A stretch of DNA of 13,377 nucleotides from DAIDKA01 sp035943195 (GCA_035943195.1 DASZCK010000025.1:1-13377); one strand, 5' to 3'; shown: positions 1 through 7,490, counted from the first letter of the stretch. Notes: generated by a model not told the origin, from the letters alone. Translations and numbers: made by a program.

Positions 1-32
1 AGCTTCAGCAGCGTCCAAGTCTGCCCCATCAT
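1..32 (-). CDS. Second ABC transporter permease, N-terminal fragment (runs off the left edge)
   Basis: Only the first ten codons lie in the window; they read MMGQTWTLLK. The ATG at 32-30 overlaps the TGA stop (31-29) of the permease upstream of it in an ATGA arrangement, and a second ATG follows at once at 29-27. This is the usual translational coupling of paired permease subunits. N-termini of the form 'TWTLLKLN' are typical of FtsX/MacB-type permeases that sit beside another permease, which is why I call it one. The identity therefore rests mainly on context. An ATPase and a periplasmic adaptor would be expected further left. Confidence 0.55.
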   Translation of the reverse strand, partial: MMGQTWTLLK

Positions 33-1186
33 CGCCGTTCGGTCCGGATTGCATCAACCACTGACAGGCGCGCCGCACGGCGCGCCGGAAACCAACCAAC
101 CAGGCAGCCGGTGGCCAGCATCAGCAACACACCCGTGAGAAGCTGAGTACGCGACAGCTCCAGATTGCCGATCCGCTTCTGTGCCAGCCGAATGAGCCCA
201 TCGGCCGCCAGCAAACCCAGGCCGCCGCCGATGAGGAGCAGCATGTTGGCCTCCGTCATCACGAGCCACCAGATCCGCGTCGGGCCAAAGCCGAGCGCCC
301 GCAATGTGCCGATTTCACGGGTGCGCTCGCGGAAGCTCTGCGTGAGGCTGTTGCCGGTCGCAAGCAGCATGGTCAGAAAGACCACCGCCAGGATCAGGTA
401 GGCGATGAGACTGACGTTGCCGACTCGTCTGAAATAGTCGCGCTGCGTACCATCCTGAGTGCCGGATAAGGTCTCGGCACCCGAGTTCATGAAGAGCTGG
501 TCCACCGTATGAGAAAACCGGGACGGGTCCATGCCCTCACTCAGGATCGCCACGAGGAAATCGATGGTGCCCCGATCGGTAGCTCTACTTTCGTCCAGAT
601 ACGAGTAGTGATAGTAGAACTGGTCGTGTCCCTCGGCCGGGTCGCGGAAATGCCAGATGCCGCGGATTGTAAAGTAAAAGACGTGCGTCCCGTCGAGCTT
701 GGTAATGCCAGGCATGGTAATCGGTACGATGTCACCGAGCTTCCAGCCGTACTTCTGTGCCATGAACTCATTGACCAACGCGCCCTGGCGGTCCGTGAAA
801 TAGTCGCGCACCTGCTGCAGGTTCCAGATGAACCGGCCGGTCGTATCCGGCGCCTGCGGGAAGTCTTCGTTCATGGCCAGCGGATTCAGCGAGTTCTTTG
901 GATCCTGGTAATAGCCGCCGCGCGCAACAGCAAAATCGACCTGCCCCTTGCGCAGCCCCGGAATCCGCCGGATCTGGTCCAGGTAGTGCATCGGCAAGGT
1001 ATTGGTGTACTTCGGATAGATGAAGATGCGCACGTTGTCGGAGAACTTGTATCCGCCACGGAAAAAAGCCCCGACGGCGGACAAGGAACCGAACAGCATG
1101 AAGGCACTGATGATGGACACGGCCAGGAACGCCAGCCGCGGCTTGTCGCGGACGATGTTCGCCAGGACGAATCCCAGATATTTCAC
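29..1186 (-). CDS. FtsX/MacB-type ABC transporter permease
   Basis: This is an inner-membrane permease of the FtsX/MacB exporter superfamily, which works with an ATPase to drive mechanical or efflux transport across the envelope. Numbered from the GTG start (385 aa), there is one membrane helix at about 18-42, a large periplasmic domain at about 45-255, and three more helices near 258-278, 306-330 and 349-369. This is the classic FtsX layout. The conserved cytoplasmic loop RTREIGTLRALGFG and the C-terminal WFPARRAARLSVVDAIR are family hallmarks. I chose the GTG at 1186-1184 because a purine-rich AAGGGGGGGG lies just upstream and the protein then begins VKYLGFVLAN, as relatives do. An ATG at 1222 would add 12 non-conserved residues. 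The next permease begins inside its stop codon. The substrate cannot be told from the sequence. Confidence 0.9.
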   Translation of the reverse strand: MKYLGFVLANIVRDKPRLAFLAVSIISAFMLFGSLSAVGAFFRGGYKFSDNVRIFIYPKYTNTLPMHYLDQIRRIPGLRKGQVDFAVARGGYYQDPKNSLNPLAMNEDFPQAPDTTGRFIWNLQQVRDYFTDRQGALVNEFMAQKYGWKLGDIVPITMPGITKLDGTHVFYFTIRGIWHFRDPAEGHDQFYYHYSYLDESRATDRGTIDFLVAILSEGMDPSRFSHTVDQLFMNSGAETLSGTQDGTQRDYFRRVGNVSLIAYLILAVVFLTMLLATGNSLTQSFRERTREIGTLRALGFGPTRIWWLVMTEANMLLLIGGGLGLLAADGLIRLAQKRIGNLELSRTQLLTGVLLMLATGCLVGWFPARRAARLSVVDAIRTERR

Positions 1187-1188
1187 AA

Positions 1189-1196
1189 CCCCCCCC
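1189..1196 (-). repeat. Homopolymer tract of eight G (minus strand) at the permease ribosome-binding site
   Basis: Eight consecutive C on the plus strand read as G8 on the minus strand, two bases before the chosen GTG start. The tract forms most of the Shine-Dalgarno region. If translation instead began at 1222, the tract would be inside the coding region and slippage would shift the frame. Confidence 0.6.
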
Positions 1197-1287
1197 TTGC
1201 GGGCATCAGGCGCCTGCGGCATCGCCGGGCCGCCCTTCTGTTCTCGGTCCGATTCTTAGAATAGCGCCGCTGCGACAGCCACGCGAA

Positions 1288-1316
1288 CCATGCTATAGCG
1301 TAAGCTACGAGCATGG
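1288..1316 (+). promoter_or_regulatory. Inverted repeat / hairpin over the start codon of the NTF2-like gene
   Basis: The outer arms are a perfect 7-bp pair: CCATGCT at 1288-1294 and AGCATGG at 1310-1316. Inside them lies a second perfect 4-bp pair, TAGC at 1296-1299 and GCTA at 1304-1307, closed by GTAA, a GNRA-type tetraloop in RNA. The 3' arm contains the ATG at 1313. The element could be an RNA hairpin that hides the start, or a DNA operator, since a poor TATAGC -10-like box lies within it at 1294-1299. Function is inferred from structure only. Confidence 0.5.
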
Positions 1317-1951
1317 CTGCCGCTTCTTCGTCGATGGACCCCACAATGACCCGGGCCGTACTGGCCGCGGCCGATGTCTCCGCCATCACCCAGCTGGTGC
1401 TCACGGAGCGCGAGAGTCGCGATCTTGGGCGCTGGGAGGAACTCGGAGCCTGCTACCTGCCCGACTCCCGCGTTGAGATCAGTTGGATCTCCGGCACCGG
1501 TGCTCAGTTCGTGGCAGGGTCCGTGGAAATGGCGCGTCGCGGCGTCAAGGCGCGGCATCGCCTCGGTCCGGTTCTGGTGCGCCTGAACGCCGAACGCGCC
1601 CTGGCCAGTCTCAGCTGCGTGATCGATATCCCCGGGGAATTGCATGGTGTGGAATTTTGCCTGTCCAGCCACGCGCGCCTTTTGTATCCGGTGGAACGCC
1701 GGGATGCACGCTGGGGCCTTATGGGCTTTTATGGAATTTATGTGCGCGACGAGATCATCACGCGAATCCCAGGCCAGAAATTGCCCATACTCGCGCAGGA
1801 ACTTGCGGCGTTTCGCCCGTCCTATCGCATGTTGTCCTGGTTGCTTACCAACCAAGGCGGCTATGTCGTGAACCACGACTTGCCTGGAGTCGATCGGCCG
1901 GAGGCTGCTGAGGCACTGGAGCAAAAGTTACTTGCATGGGCCGGACTGTGA
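1313..1951 (+). CDS. NTF2-like / SnoaL-like family protein
   Basis: The 212-residue product has no signal peptide and looks cytoplasmic. The region at about 20-155 resembles the SnoaL-like branch of the NTF2 fold. It has an N-terminal helix with the pattern 'DVSAITQLVLTERESRDLGRWEEL', followed by 'CYLPDSRVEISW' and a mid-protein segment with the expected alternating strands. NTF2-fold members are small cavity proteins; some are isomerases, cyclases or dehydratases, while many have no known activity. No catalytic residue can be assigned safely. The C-terminal 50 or so residues extend beyond the usual core. ATGs at 1313, 1334 and 1346 are all possible and none has a clear ribosome-binding site; 1346 gives an N-terminus closest to the family. 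It lies 14 nt upstream of the quinohaemoprotein gene and is probably co-transcribed with it. Confidence 0.7.
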   Translation: MAAASSSMDPTMTRAVLAAADVSAITQLVLTERESRDLGRWEELGACYLPDSRVEISWISGTGAQFVAGSVEMARRGVKARHRLGPVLVRLNAERALASLSCVIDIPGELHGVEFCLSSHARLLYPVERRDARWGLMGFYGIYVRDEIITRIPGQKLPILAQELAAFRPSYRMLSWLLTNQGGYVVNHDLPGVDRPEAAEALEQKLLAWAGL

Positions 1952-1956
1952 GGGGG
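1951..1956 (+). promoter_or_regulatory. Ribosome-binding site deciding the quinohaemoprotein start
   Basis: AGGGGG begins at the last base of the upstream TGA stop and sits 9 nt before the ATG at 1966. An in-frame ATG at 1936 lacks such a site and would overlap the preceding gene, so 1966 is preferred. Confidence 0.6.
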
Positions 1957-1965
1957 ATCTTCAAG

Positions 1966-4242
1966 ATGTTTCGCGCCAGCGCCAATGCCACCCACCCGGC
2001 CCGCCGCGCGGTCCGGGGCCTTTCCCTCGCCGCTGCCTTGACGGCGCCCCTGCTTCTGGCCGCGTGCGGAAGTCATACCCCTGCGCCTGCCACCACTCAG
2101 GCCCCCCAGCCCCCGATCCCGGCCGGCCAGGTAGACCTTGCACGTCTGCAGAGCATCGCGAATGAACCAGGCGCCTGGCTGACGACCGGACGTGACGTCG
2201 GCAAGACGCACTATTCCCCCCTCGAGCAGCTCAACCGACAAACGGCCGCCCGGCTCGGATTCGCGTGGGAGCTGAAGACCGGCACCAATCGCGGCATGGA
2301 GGCGACGCCCATTGTCGTTGACGGCGTGATGTACACCTCAGGCGTCGCCGGCCGCGTCTATGCACTGGATGCCGCAACCGGCCACCTCCTTTGGCAGTTC
2401 GAGCCGCCGCTGAAACTGAAGAACGCCCGCGGCAGCTGCTGTGACCTCGTCAATCGCGGCGTTGCAGTCTGGAAGGGCAAGGTCTATGTGGCCTCGTTCG
2501 AGGGAATTCTGTATGCCTTGGACGCAAGGAATGGCTCGATTCGCTGGCAGGTCGACACTTTCGTCGACCATGGCCGTGCCTATTCCATCACGGGCGCCCC
2601 GGAGATCGCGAACCGAGTGGTCGTGATCGGCAATGGGGGCGCCGAATTTGACTCTCGTGGCTACGTGTCGGCCTATGACCTCGAGACCGGTAAGTTGGTC
2701 TGGCGCTTTTACACCGTGCCCGGCGATCCCACCAAGCCCTATGAGAGTAAGGCGCTGGAAATGGCGGCCAGGACCTGGGACCCGAAACGCGACGCAAGTT
2801 TGGGCGGCGGCGGCAACGCCTGGGATGCCATCGCCTACGACCCGAAAACGAACCTCGTATTCTTTGGTACCGGCAATGGCGCCCCGTGGAACAGCGCATA
2901 CCGCAGCCCGTCCGGTGGCGACAACCTCTTCATCGCCTCGATCGTGGCCGTGAATGCCGATAGCGGTGAGTACGTCTGGCACTATCAGCAAACGCCCGGT
3001 GAGCGCTGGGACTACGACGCGACACCGCACATCATGCTGGCGACGCTCAAGATCGATGGCGCCGACCGGGATGTCCTGATGCAGGCCTCCAAGAACGGCT
3101 TCTTCTACGTCCTCGACCGTGCCAGCGGTCAGGTGTTGGCCGCGGATAAAATTGTCGACGCGAACTGGGCCTCTAAAGTCGACCTGAAGACGGGCCGCGT
3201 GATCGAGAACCCGGGCAGCGACTACACCAAGGGCAAGCCGGTGATCGTGTTTCCCTCTGGCGTCGGTGCTCACAACTTCAACCCGATGTCGCTTTCGGCC
3301 CGGACGGGTCTGGTGTACGTGCCGACCGTTCACAGCGGCGAGGCGCTGCTGGCGTCGCCGCGGACACCGCGACTGCCGGAACGCATGAACACCGGGGTGC
3401 AGATCGCATTCGCGACCCAACTGCTCGCACCGCCAGAATCACTTCCGCCGGCGCTGCGGCCGGTCACCGCGCCGAGCTACCTCAAGACGGTACCCAGCCT
3501 TGATATGCACGCCTCGCTCAAGGCCTGGGACCCGGTAGCGCACCGCGTGGTCTGGGAACACAAATACCCGAGCTTCATGGATCACGGTGGGGTGCTCTCA
3601 ACCGCCGGTGGTGTGGTCATCCAGGGCAGCATCGACGGCACGCTCCGGATCTTCAACGACGAGACCGGTGCCGTCATCAAGGAGATCGACACCGGCAGCC
3701 CGCTGATCGCCGCACCGATGAGCTACTCGGTGAAGGGAGTGCAGTACATAGCCATCCTCGCCGGCAGCGGTGGTGGCGGCTGGAATTTCTGGATGCCTGG
3801 CAATGTCGCTGCCATGCGCGGCAACGACAACCGGATACTGTCCTTCCGGCTTGACGGTGGCCCGACGCCGATACCGCCAGAGTTGGGACCGGTACCCCCG
3901 CTGCCGGAACCCCCGCCCCAGGTGGGTACGGCTGCGGATATCTCAGCCGGTGGGGCGCTGTTCGCGCGCAACTGCGCCGGATGCCATGGCAACGCCGACC
4001 GGGCAGCCGTGCCGGACCTGCGCCGCTCCGGATTCCTTCATGACCCCGCCGCGTTCCAGTCTGTGGTGCGCGGCGGAGTCCTTGAAAAACAGGGAATGCC
4101 GAGTTGGGATGATCTGTTGACGTCATCTCAGGTCGAGCAGATCCGATCCGATCTGATCTCCGTGGCACGCGACGCCTATGCCAAACAGCAAGCCGGCGCA
4201 TCCTCTGCGCCGGGCCCGGTGCTAAGAGAGGGTCATCCGTAG
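1966..4242 (+). CDS. PQQ-dependent quinohaemoprotein alcohol dehydrogenase, predicted lipoprotein
   Basis: Quinohaemoprotein (type II) alcohol dehydrogenases oxidise alcohols or aldehydes in the periplasm with PQQ and pass electrons to an attached cytochrome c. Numbered from 1966 (758 aa): a signal peptide ending in LLLAAC (Cys34) predicts a lipid anchor, followed by a Pro/Ala/Thr/Gln linker. The eight-bladed PQQ propeller spans about 55-635. It contains the vicinal pair Cys158-Cys159 that packs on PQQ, Glu227 in GGAEF, Asn304 in GTGNGAPWN, and the catalytic region WDYD with Asp349 and Asp351. A proline-rich linker (about 632-655) leads to a cytochrome c domain with CAGCH (Cys670, Cys673, His674) and a likely axial Met711 in MPSW. 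Asp351, two residues after the catalytic Asp, is the extra acid seen in lanthanide-dependent PQQ enzymes. Substrate is unknown. No PQQ synthesis genes are in the window. Confidence 0.92.
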   Translation: MFRASANATHPARRAVRGLSLAAALTAPLLLAACGSHTPAPATTQAPQPPIPAGQVDLARLQSIANEPGAWLTTGRDVGKTHYSPLEQLNRQTAARLGFAWELKTGTNRGMEATPIVVDGVMYTSGVAGRVYALDAATGHLLWQFEPPLKLKNARGSCCDLVNRGVAVWKGKVYVASFEGILYALDARNGSIRWQVDTFVDHGRAYSITGAPEIANRVVVIGNGGAEFDSRGYVSAYDLETGKLVWRFYTVPGDPTKPYESKALEMAARTWDPKRDASLGGGGNAWDAIAYDPKTNLVFFGTGNGAPWNSAYRSPSGGDNLFIASIVAVNADSGEYVWHYQQTPGERWDYDATPHIMLATLKIDGADRDVLMQASKNGFFYVLDRASGQVLAADKIVDANWASKVDLKTGRVIENPGSDYTKGKPVIVFPSGVGAHNFNPMSLSARTGLVYVPTVHSGEALLASPRTPRLPERMNTGVQIAFATQLLAPPESLPPALRPVTAPSYLKTVPSLDMHASLKAWDPVAHRVVWEHKYPSFMDHGGVLSTAGGVVIQGSIDGTLRIFNDETGAVIKEIDTGSPLIAAPMSYSVKGVQYIAILAGSGGGGWNFWMPGNVAAMRGNDNRILSFRLDGGPTPIPPELGPVPPLPEPPPQVGTAADISAGGALFARNCAGCHGNADRAAVPDLRRSGFLHDPAAFQSVVRGGVLEKQGMPSWDDLLTSSQVEQIRSDLISVARDAYAKQQAGASSAPGPVLREGHP

Positions 4243-4270
4243 CAGCCGCTCCCAGCGGGCAACAGGCGGC

Positions 4271-5803
4271 CTACGACAATCTGTAGTGGTCGATGAGGCT
4301 CGTCAGGCCGATCGCCTGCTCGTTGAGCGCCTGCGCCGCGGCCGAGGCCTGTTCCACCAACGCGGCATTCTGCTGCGTCATTGCGTCCATCGCGGTCACG
4401 GCGCTGTTCACCTGCTCGATCCCCGAGGCCTGCTGGCGGCTGGAGCTCGCGATCTCGGCCATAACGTCCGTGACTTTCTTCACCCGCATCACGATCTCAC
4501 CGAGTGCTACGCCGGACTCATTGACGAGCTTCGTGCCCTCATTCACCTTGCGCACCGAGTCCTGGATCAGTGCCTTGATCTCCTTGGCGGCTTCGGCGCT
4601 TCGCGACGCGAGGTTGCGTACCTCGGACGCCACGACCGCGAAGCTTTGACCCTGCTCGCCGGCACGCGCCGCTTCCACCGCGGCGTTGAGCGCCAGGAGA
4701 TTGGTCTGAAATGCGATTTCATCGATGACACCGATGACCTCGACGATCTTGTTGCTCGCCGCATTGATTTCGCTCATGGCCGCCACGGCCGCACCCACCA
4801 CCTTGCCGCCGCCTTCGGCCTTTTCGCGCGCTGCCACCGCCAGCTGGTTGGCTTCCGCGGCATTGTTGGCGTTGTTCCTCACCACCGCCGTCATCTGCTC
4901 CATGGTGGAGCTCGTCTCCACCAGACTCGAGGCCTGTTGCTCGGTGCGGCTGCTCAAAGCCTGGTTGCCGCGGGAAATCTCCTCGGCACCGACCTGCACT
5001 GCGCGCGAGGCGGCCGTCAGACTCGCCACCACCTCCATCAAGGCCTGAATCATCGAATTCACCGACGTCGCGAGCGCCTTGAAATCACCCACCTTGTCGT
5101 CGATATTCAGGCGCGAAGTGAGGTCACCATCGACAGCCCGCCTCATGACTTGCATCGTTTCTGCGACGGTCGTGGAGACGCTGTTGATGAATTCATTGAT
5201 GCTTTGCGCCAGCAACTGGAGGTTGCCGGCCTTGCCCTGCATGGCGATACGTCGCTCGCTGGCGCCCGCAAGCACTGCCTGGATGACCTCCTGCGACTCG
5301 CGCACGGCCTCATCCAAAGCCCTTGCCTCGCTGACGCGCAAAGTCACGTCGCGCCCGATTCCCACGAGGCCCGTCACCGTACCTGCCGCATCCCGCAGCG
5401 GAATCTTGCTGGTTTCCAGGCGCATGATGTGCCCGGCGGGGTGCCGACATTCTTCTTCGCGCGCCAGCAGCGGCCTGCCGGAGCGGATTACCGCTTGCTC
5501 ATCCTCGTGATACAGGGTTGCGAGCTCCTTGGGATGAAAGTCAAAGTCATTCTTGCCCAAAAGGTCACTCGGAGACTTTGCGCCCATGACTCTGGCTACA
5601 GCGACGTTGGCCAGCAGGAAGCGGCCGTTCACATCCTTCACGTAAATCAGGTCAGGGAGGTTGTCGATGAGGGTTCTCAACATCGCACCCTCATTGGCTG
5701 CCGTCAGCGTGCTGGCCTGCCATTTGCGGGCGAGCAGGTAGCCCCCCGCTGCAATCACCGCCAAGAGCGCGACGCACGCCGCATAAATCAAGTAATCGGT
5801 CAT
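4271..5803 (-). CDS. Methyl-accepting chemotaxis protein with PAS sensor and two HAMP-like units
   Basis: This is a chemoreceptor that would signal to CheA/CheW. Residue numbers count the codon before ATG 5803 as 1. One N-terminal membrane helix (about 5-25) is followed directly by a cytoplasmic PAS domain (about 40-157, NLPDLIYVKDVNGRFLLAN), so no periplasmic ligand domain exists. Two similar HAMP-like segments follow: 170-208 (VIQAVLAGASERRIAMQGKAG) and 220-262 (VMRRAVDGDLTSRLNIDDKVG). The signalling domain spans about 263-505 with the invariant hairpin at 363-410 (EIAFQTNLLALNAAVEAARAG). There is no C-terminal NWETF-type tether for CheR/CheB. I chose ATG 5803 because AAGGA lies six bases upstream; a TTG just before it would be too close to that site. 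It converges on the quinohaemoprotein gene with 28 bases between stops. A PAS input suggests redox, light or small-molecule sensing, but the ligand is unknown. Confidence 0.93.
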   Translation of the reverse strand: MTDYLIYAACVALLAVIAAGGYLLARKWQASTLTAANEGAMLRTLIDNLPDLIYVKDVNGRFLLANVAVARVMGAKSPSDLLGKNDFDFHPKELATLYHEDEQAVIRSGRPLLAREEECRHPAGHIMRLETSKIPLRDAAGTVTGLVGIGRDVTLRVSEARALDEAVRESQEVIQAVLAGASERRIAMQGKAGNLQLLAQSINEFINSVSTTVAETMQVMRRAVDGDLTSRLNIDDKVGDFKALATSVNSMIQALMEVVASLTAASRAVQVGAEEISRGNQALSSRTEQQASSLVETSSTMEQMTAVVRNNANNAAEANQLAVAAREKAEGGGKVVGAAVAAMSEINAASNKIVEVIGVIDEIAFQTNLLALNAAVEAARAGEQGQSFAVVASEVRNLASRSAEAAKEIKALIQDSVRKVNEGTKLVNESGVALGEIVMRVKKVTDVMAEIASSSRQQASGIEQVNSAVTAMDAMTQQNAALVEQASAAAQALNEQAIGLTSLIDHYRLS

Positions 5804-5991
5804 CAAGTATCCTTCGGCCAGTGCGCCTCCCAGCGATCATAATGGCCACCCGGTGGAATGAGAAGGTGTCTTGGCTTCCGACCACCTTGATGAGTCAACT
5901 GCTTGGCCGCCTGTCGGATGCGATTTTTGGCGGTAAACTCGGATTCTGCAGGAGTGGCAGACAGGCGTTTGGCAGGCAAAGGGGTATCCAC
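5804..5991. other. Divergent intergenic region between the chemoreceptor and the beta-propeller gene
   Basis: These 188 bases separate two divergent genes and should hold both promoters. The ribosome-binding sites are clear: AAGGA before 5803 on the minus strand, and AAAGGGG at 5978-5984, seven bases before ATG 5992. I saw no convincing sigma-70, sigma-54 or flagellar sigma-28 promoter and no strong inverted repeat. The open frame continues upstream from 5992 to 5821, but that part has no signal-peptide character and is probably not translated. Confidence 0.5.
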
Positions 5992-7059
5992 ATGTTCGGC
6001 ACAGTTCAATCGCGAAGCGTCCCAACCGCCATACTGGCATTGATTGGCGCGTTACTGAGTGCAGGCGCGGCCCAGGCCGCCGAGCTTCTGGTGCTCGAGA
6101 AGGGCTCCGATACCCTTGCCATCGTCGACCCGGGCACCCTGCAGGTCATTGCCCGCGTACCCTCCGGCACTGACCCTCACGAAGTGATTGCGTCGGAAGA
6201 CGGCCGGCGCGCCTATATCTCCAACTACGGTGGCGAAGGCAGCAGCTTCAACTACATCTCGGTCGTGGACCTGACCACGCACAAGGCGCTGCCACCGATT
6301 GACCTGGGAGCGCTGCATTCGGCTCACGGTCTTGATTTTCAGGGTGGCGAATTGTATTTCACGGCGGAAACGAACAAGGCCATTGGTCGCTATGACCCGG
6401 CGGCCAAAAAGATCGATTGGGTGCTGGGCACGGGCCAGGACCGCACCCACATGCTCATCGTCGCGAAGGATCTCGAGCATATCTACACGGCCAATGTCGC
6501 GTCGGGCACGATCAGCATCATTCGCTCGCAGACGCGCAGCGCCGGGCCAGCGGCGCGAGCGCCGGGGCCACCCCGGAAAGTATGGGAAGTGACGAATGTT
6601 CCCGCCGGCCGAGGCTCGGAGGGCTTCGATATTTCGCCCGACGGCCGGCGGATCTGGGCGGCCAATGCCCAGGACGGCACTGTCACGGTGATCGACGTAG
6701 CCGGCATGAAGGCACTGGAAACCTTCCCGGTGCCGGTTAAGAACGCGAATCGCCTGAAGTTCAGCCTCGATGGTCGCTATGTTCTGATCACCGGCCTCGG
6801 GGCATTCGGCCCCGGGACAGGTTCCGACACCAACAATCTCGTGGTGCTCGATGCGGCCTCACACAAGCTCGTCAAAGCGTTTGCCCTGGGCGGCGGCTCC
6901 GCCGGCATCCTCATGGACCCATCCGGATCCCGCGCCTTTGTCGCAGTAAACCAGGGGGGGAAAGTTGCCGTGCTTGACCTGCACCGCCTGCAGCTCAGCG
7001 GCCAGATCCCCGCGAACCAGCCCGACGGGCTGGCATGGTCACGATCACCCCAGCCCTAG
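5992..7059 (+). CDS. Exported YncE-type (YVTN) beta-propeller protein
   Basis: The 355-residue product starts with a clear Sec signal peptide (hydrophobic 11-22, cleavage near Ala-Gln-Ala at 27-29). The rest is a beta-propeller of YVTN/YncE type. The recurring pattern is 'xxIxVVDxxTxxxxxxxxxG' followed by 'xxxSPDGRRxWxAN', for example DTLAIVDPGTLQVIARVP, NYISVVDLTTHKALPPI, GFDISPDGRRIWAAN and NLVVLDAASHKLVKAF. Such propellers are periplasmic binding scaffolds; some occur beside PQQ enzymes, but a precise role is unknown here. I chose ATG 5992 because AAAGGGG precedes it by seven bases and the signal peptide then begins correctly. An alternative upstream start at 5821 would add 57 residues without export features. 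A G7 run at 6954-6960 lies near the 3' end. The stop codon overlaps that of the convergent DUF1801 gene. Confidence 0.85.
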   Translation: MFGTVQSRSVPTAILALIGALLSAGAAQAAELLVLEKGSDTLAIVDPGTLQVIARVPSGTDPHEVIASEDGRRAYISNYGGEGSSFNYISVVDLTTHKALPPIDLGALHSAHGLDFQGGELYFTAETNKAIGRYDPAAKKIDWVLGTGQDRTHMLIVAKDLEHIYTANVASGTISIIRSQTRSAGPAARAPGPPRKVWEVTNVPAGRGSEGFDISPDGRRIWAANAQDGTVTVIDVAGMKALETFPVPVKNANRLKFSLDGRYVLITGLGAFGPGTGSDTNNLVVLDAASHKLVKAFALGGGSAGILMDPSGSRAFVAVNQGGKVAVLDLHRLQLSGQIPANQPDGLAWSRSPQP

Positions 7060-7490
7060 CCCACTGCCTTCTTTAGCAGTGCCACGATCCGGGACTCTTC
7101 CGCGGCGGTAAGTTCCTGCAGGGCGAAGGCGGCGGGCCATATCCGGCCTTCGTCGAGATGCGCCTTGTCGGTAAAGGCGAGGGTGGCGTACCTCGTTTTG
7201 AACTTCTGCGCACTTTGGAAAAAGCACACCACATCGCCGTCCTTGCCATAGGCCGGCATTCCATACCAGGTTCTGGGAGCAAGCCCGGGTGCACTGGCGG
7301 TGATCAGCGCGTGAAGCCTCTCAGCCATGGCTCGATCAGGCTGAGGCAGCGCGGCCAATGCTGCGAGTACCGCACTTTCTCCCTTGGCGTTGCCGGTAAG
7401 GGTCGCCTCCGCCTTCAATTCCTGGCGGCGTGCCCGCATCGCGGCCCGCTCCTCCTCGGTGAAGCCCCTGGACTTCTTTGAGCCTTTCAT
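7056..7490 (-). CDS. DUF1801-family protein
   Basis: This is a 144-residue cytoplasmic protein. Residues 1-35 are a highly charged helix (MKGSKKSRGFTEEERAAMRA), and residues 38-143 form a DUF1801-type fold. The recognisable core is APRTWYGMPAYGKDGDVVCF at 71-90, followed by KFKTRYATLAF. Members of this family, including the YdhG-like group, are small single-domain proteins. An iron- or metal-related role has been proposed for some, but no activity is established that I can assign here. It starts directly after the stop of the lipoprotein gene (TAG then ATG), without a visible ribosome-binding site, so its translation is probably coupled. Its own TAG overlaps the convergent TAG of the beta-propeller gene at a shared CTAG. 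Confidence 0.85.
   Translation of the reverse strand: MKGSKKSRGFTEEERAAMRARRQELKAEATLTGNAKGESAVLAALAALPQPDRAMAERLHALITASAPGLAPRTWYGMPAYGKDGDVVCFFQSAQKFKTRYATLAFTDKAHLDEGRIWPAAFALQELTAAEESRIVALLKKAVG

Noticed and set aside
509..1264. Plus-strand open frame of 251 codons
   Set aside because: It is antisense to the FtsX-type permease, which has family motifs and membrane helices.
2338..3420. Minus-strand open frame of 360 codons
   Set aside because: It is antisense to the quinohaemoprotein propeller and has no domain.
4138..4158. Short ATCCG/ATCTG repeats
   Set aside because: They lie in coding sequence of the cytochrome domain and have four imperfect units only; chance is a sufficient explanation.
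4245..4260. Possible terminator between the quinohaemoprotein and chemoreceptor genes
   Set aside because: The stem is only 5 bp (CCGCT with AGCGG) and no T run follows on either strand, so I do not call it a terminator.
4286..5842. Plus-strand open frame of 518 codons
   Set aside because: It is antisense to the chemoreceptor, which has the invariant MCP hairpin. The shadow product is rich in His and Arg without a pattern.
5821..5991. N-terminal extension of the beta-propeller by 57 codons
   Set aside because: It would place the signal peptide inside the protein. ATG 5992 has a good ribosome-binding site directly before a normal signal peptide.
6954..6960. G7 run near the 3' end of the beta-propeller gene as a phase-variable site
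   Set aside because: It encodes Gly-Gly in a normal propeller strand and lies near the end of the gene. Seven G in a GC-rich genome is not enough evidence.
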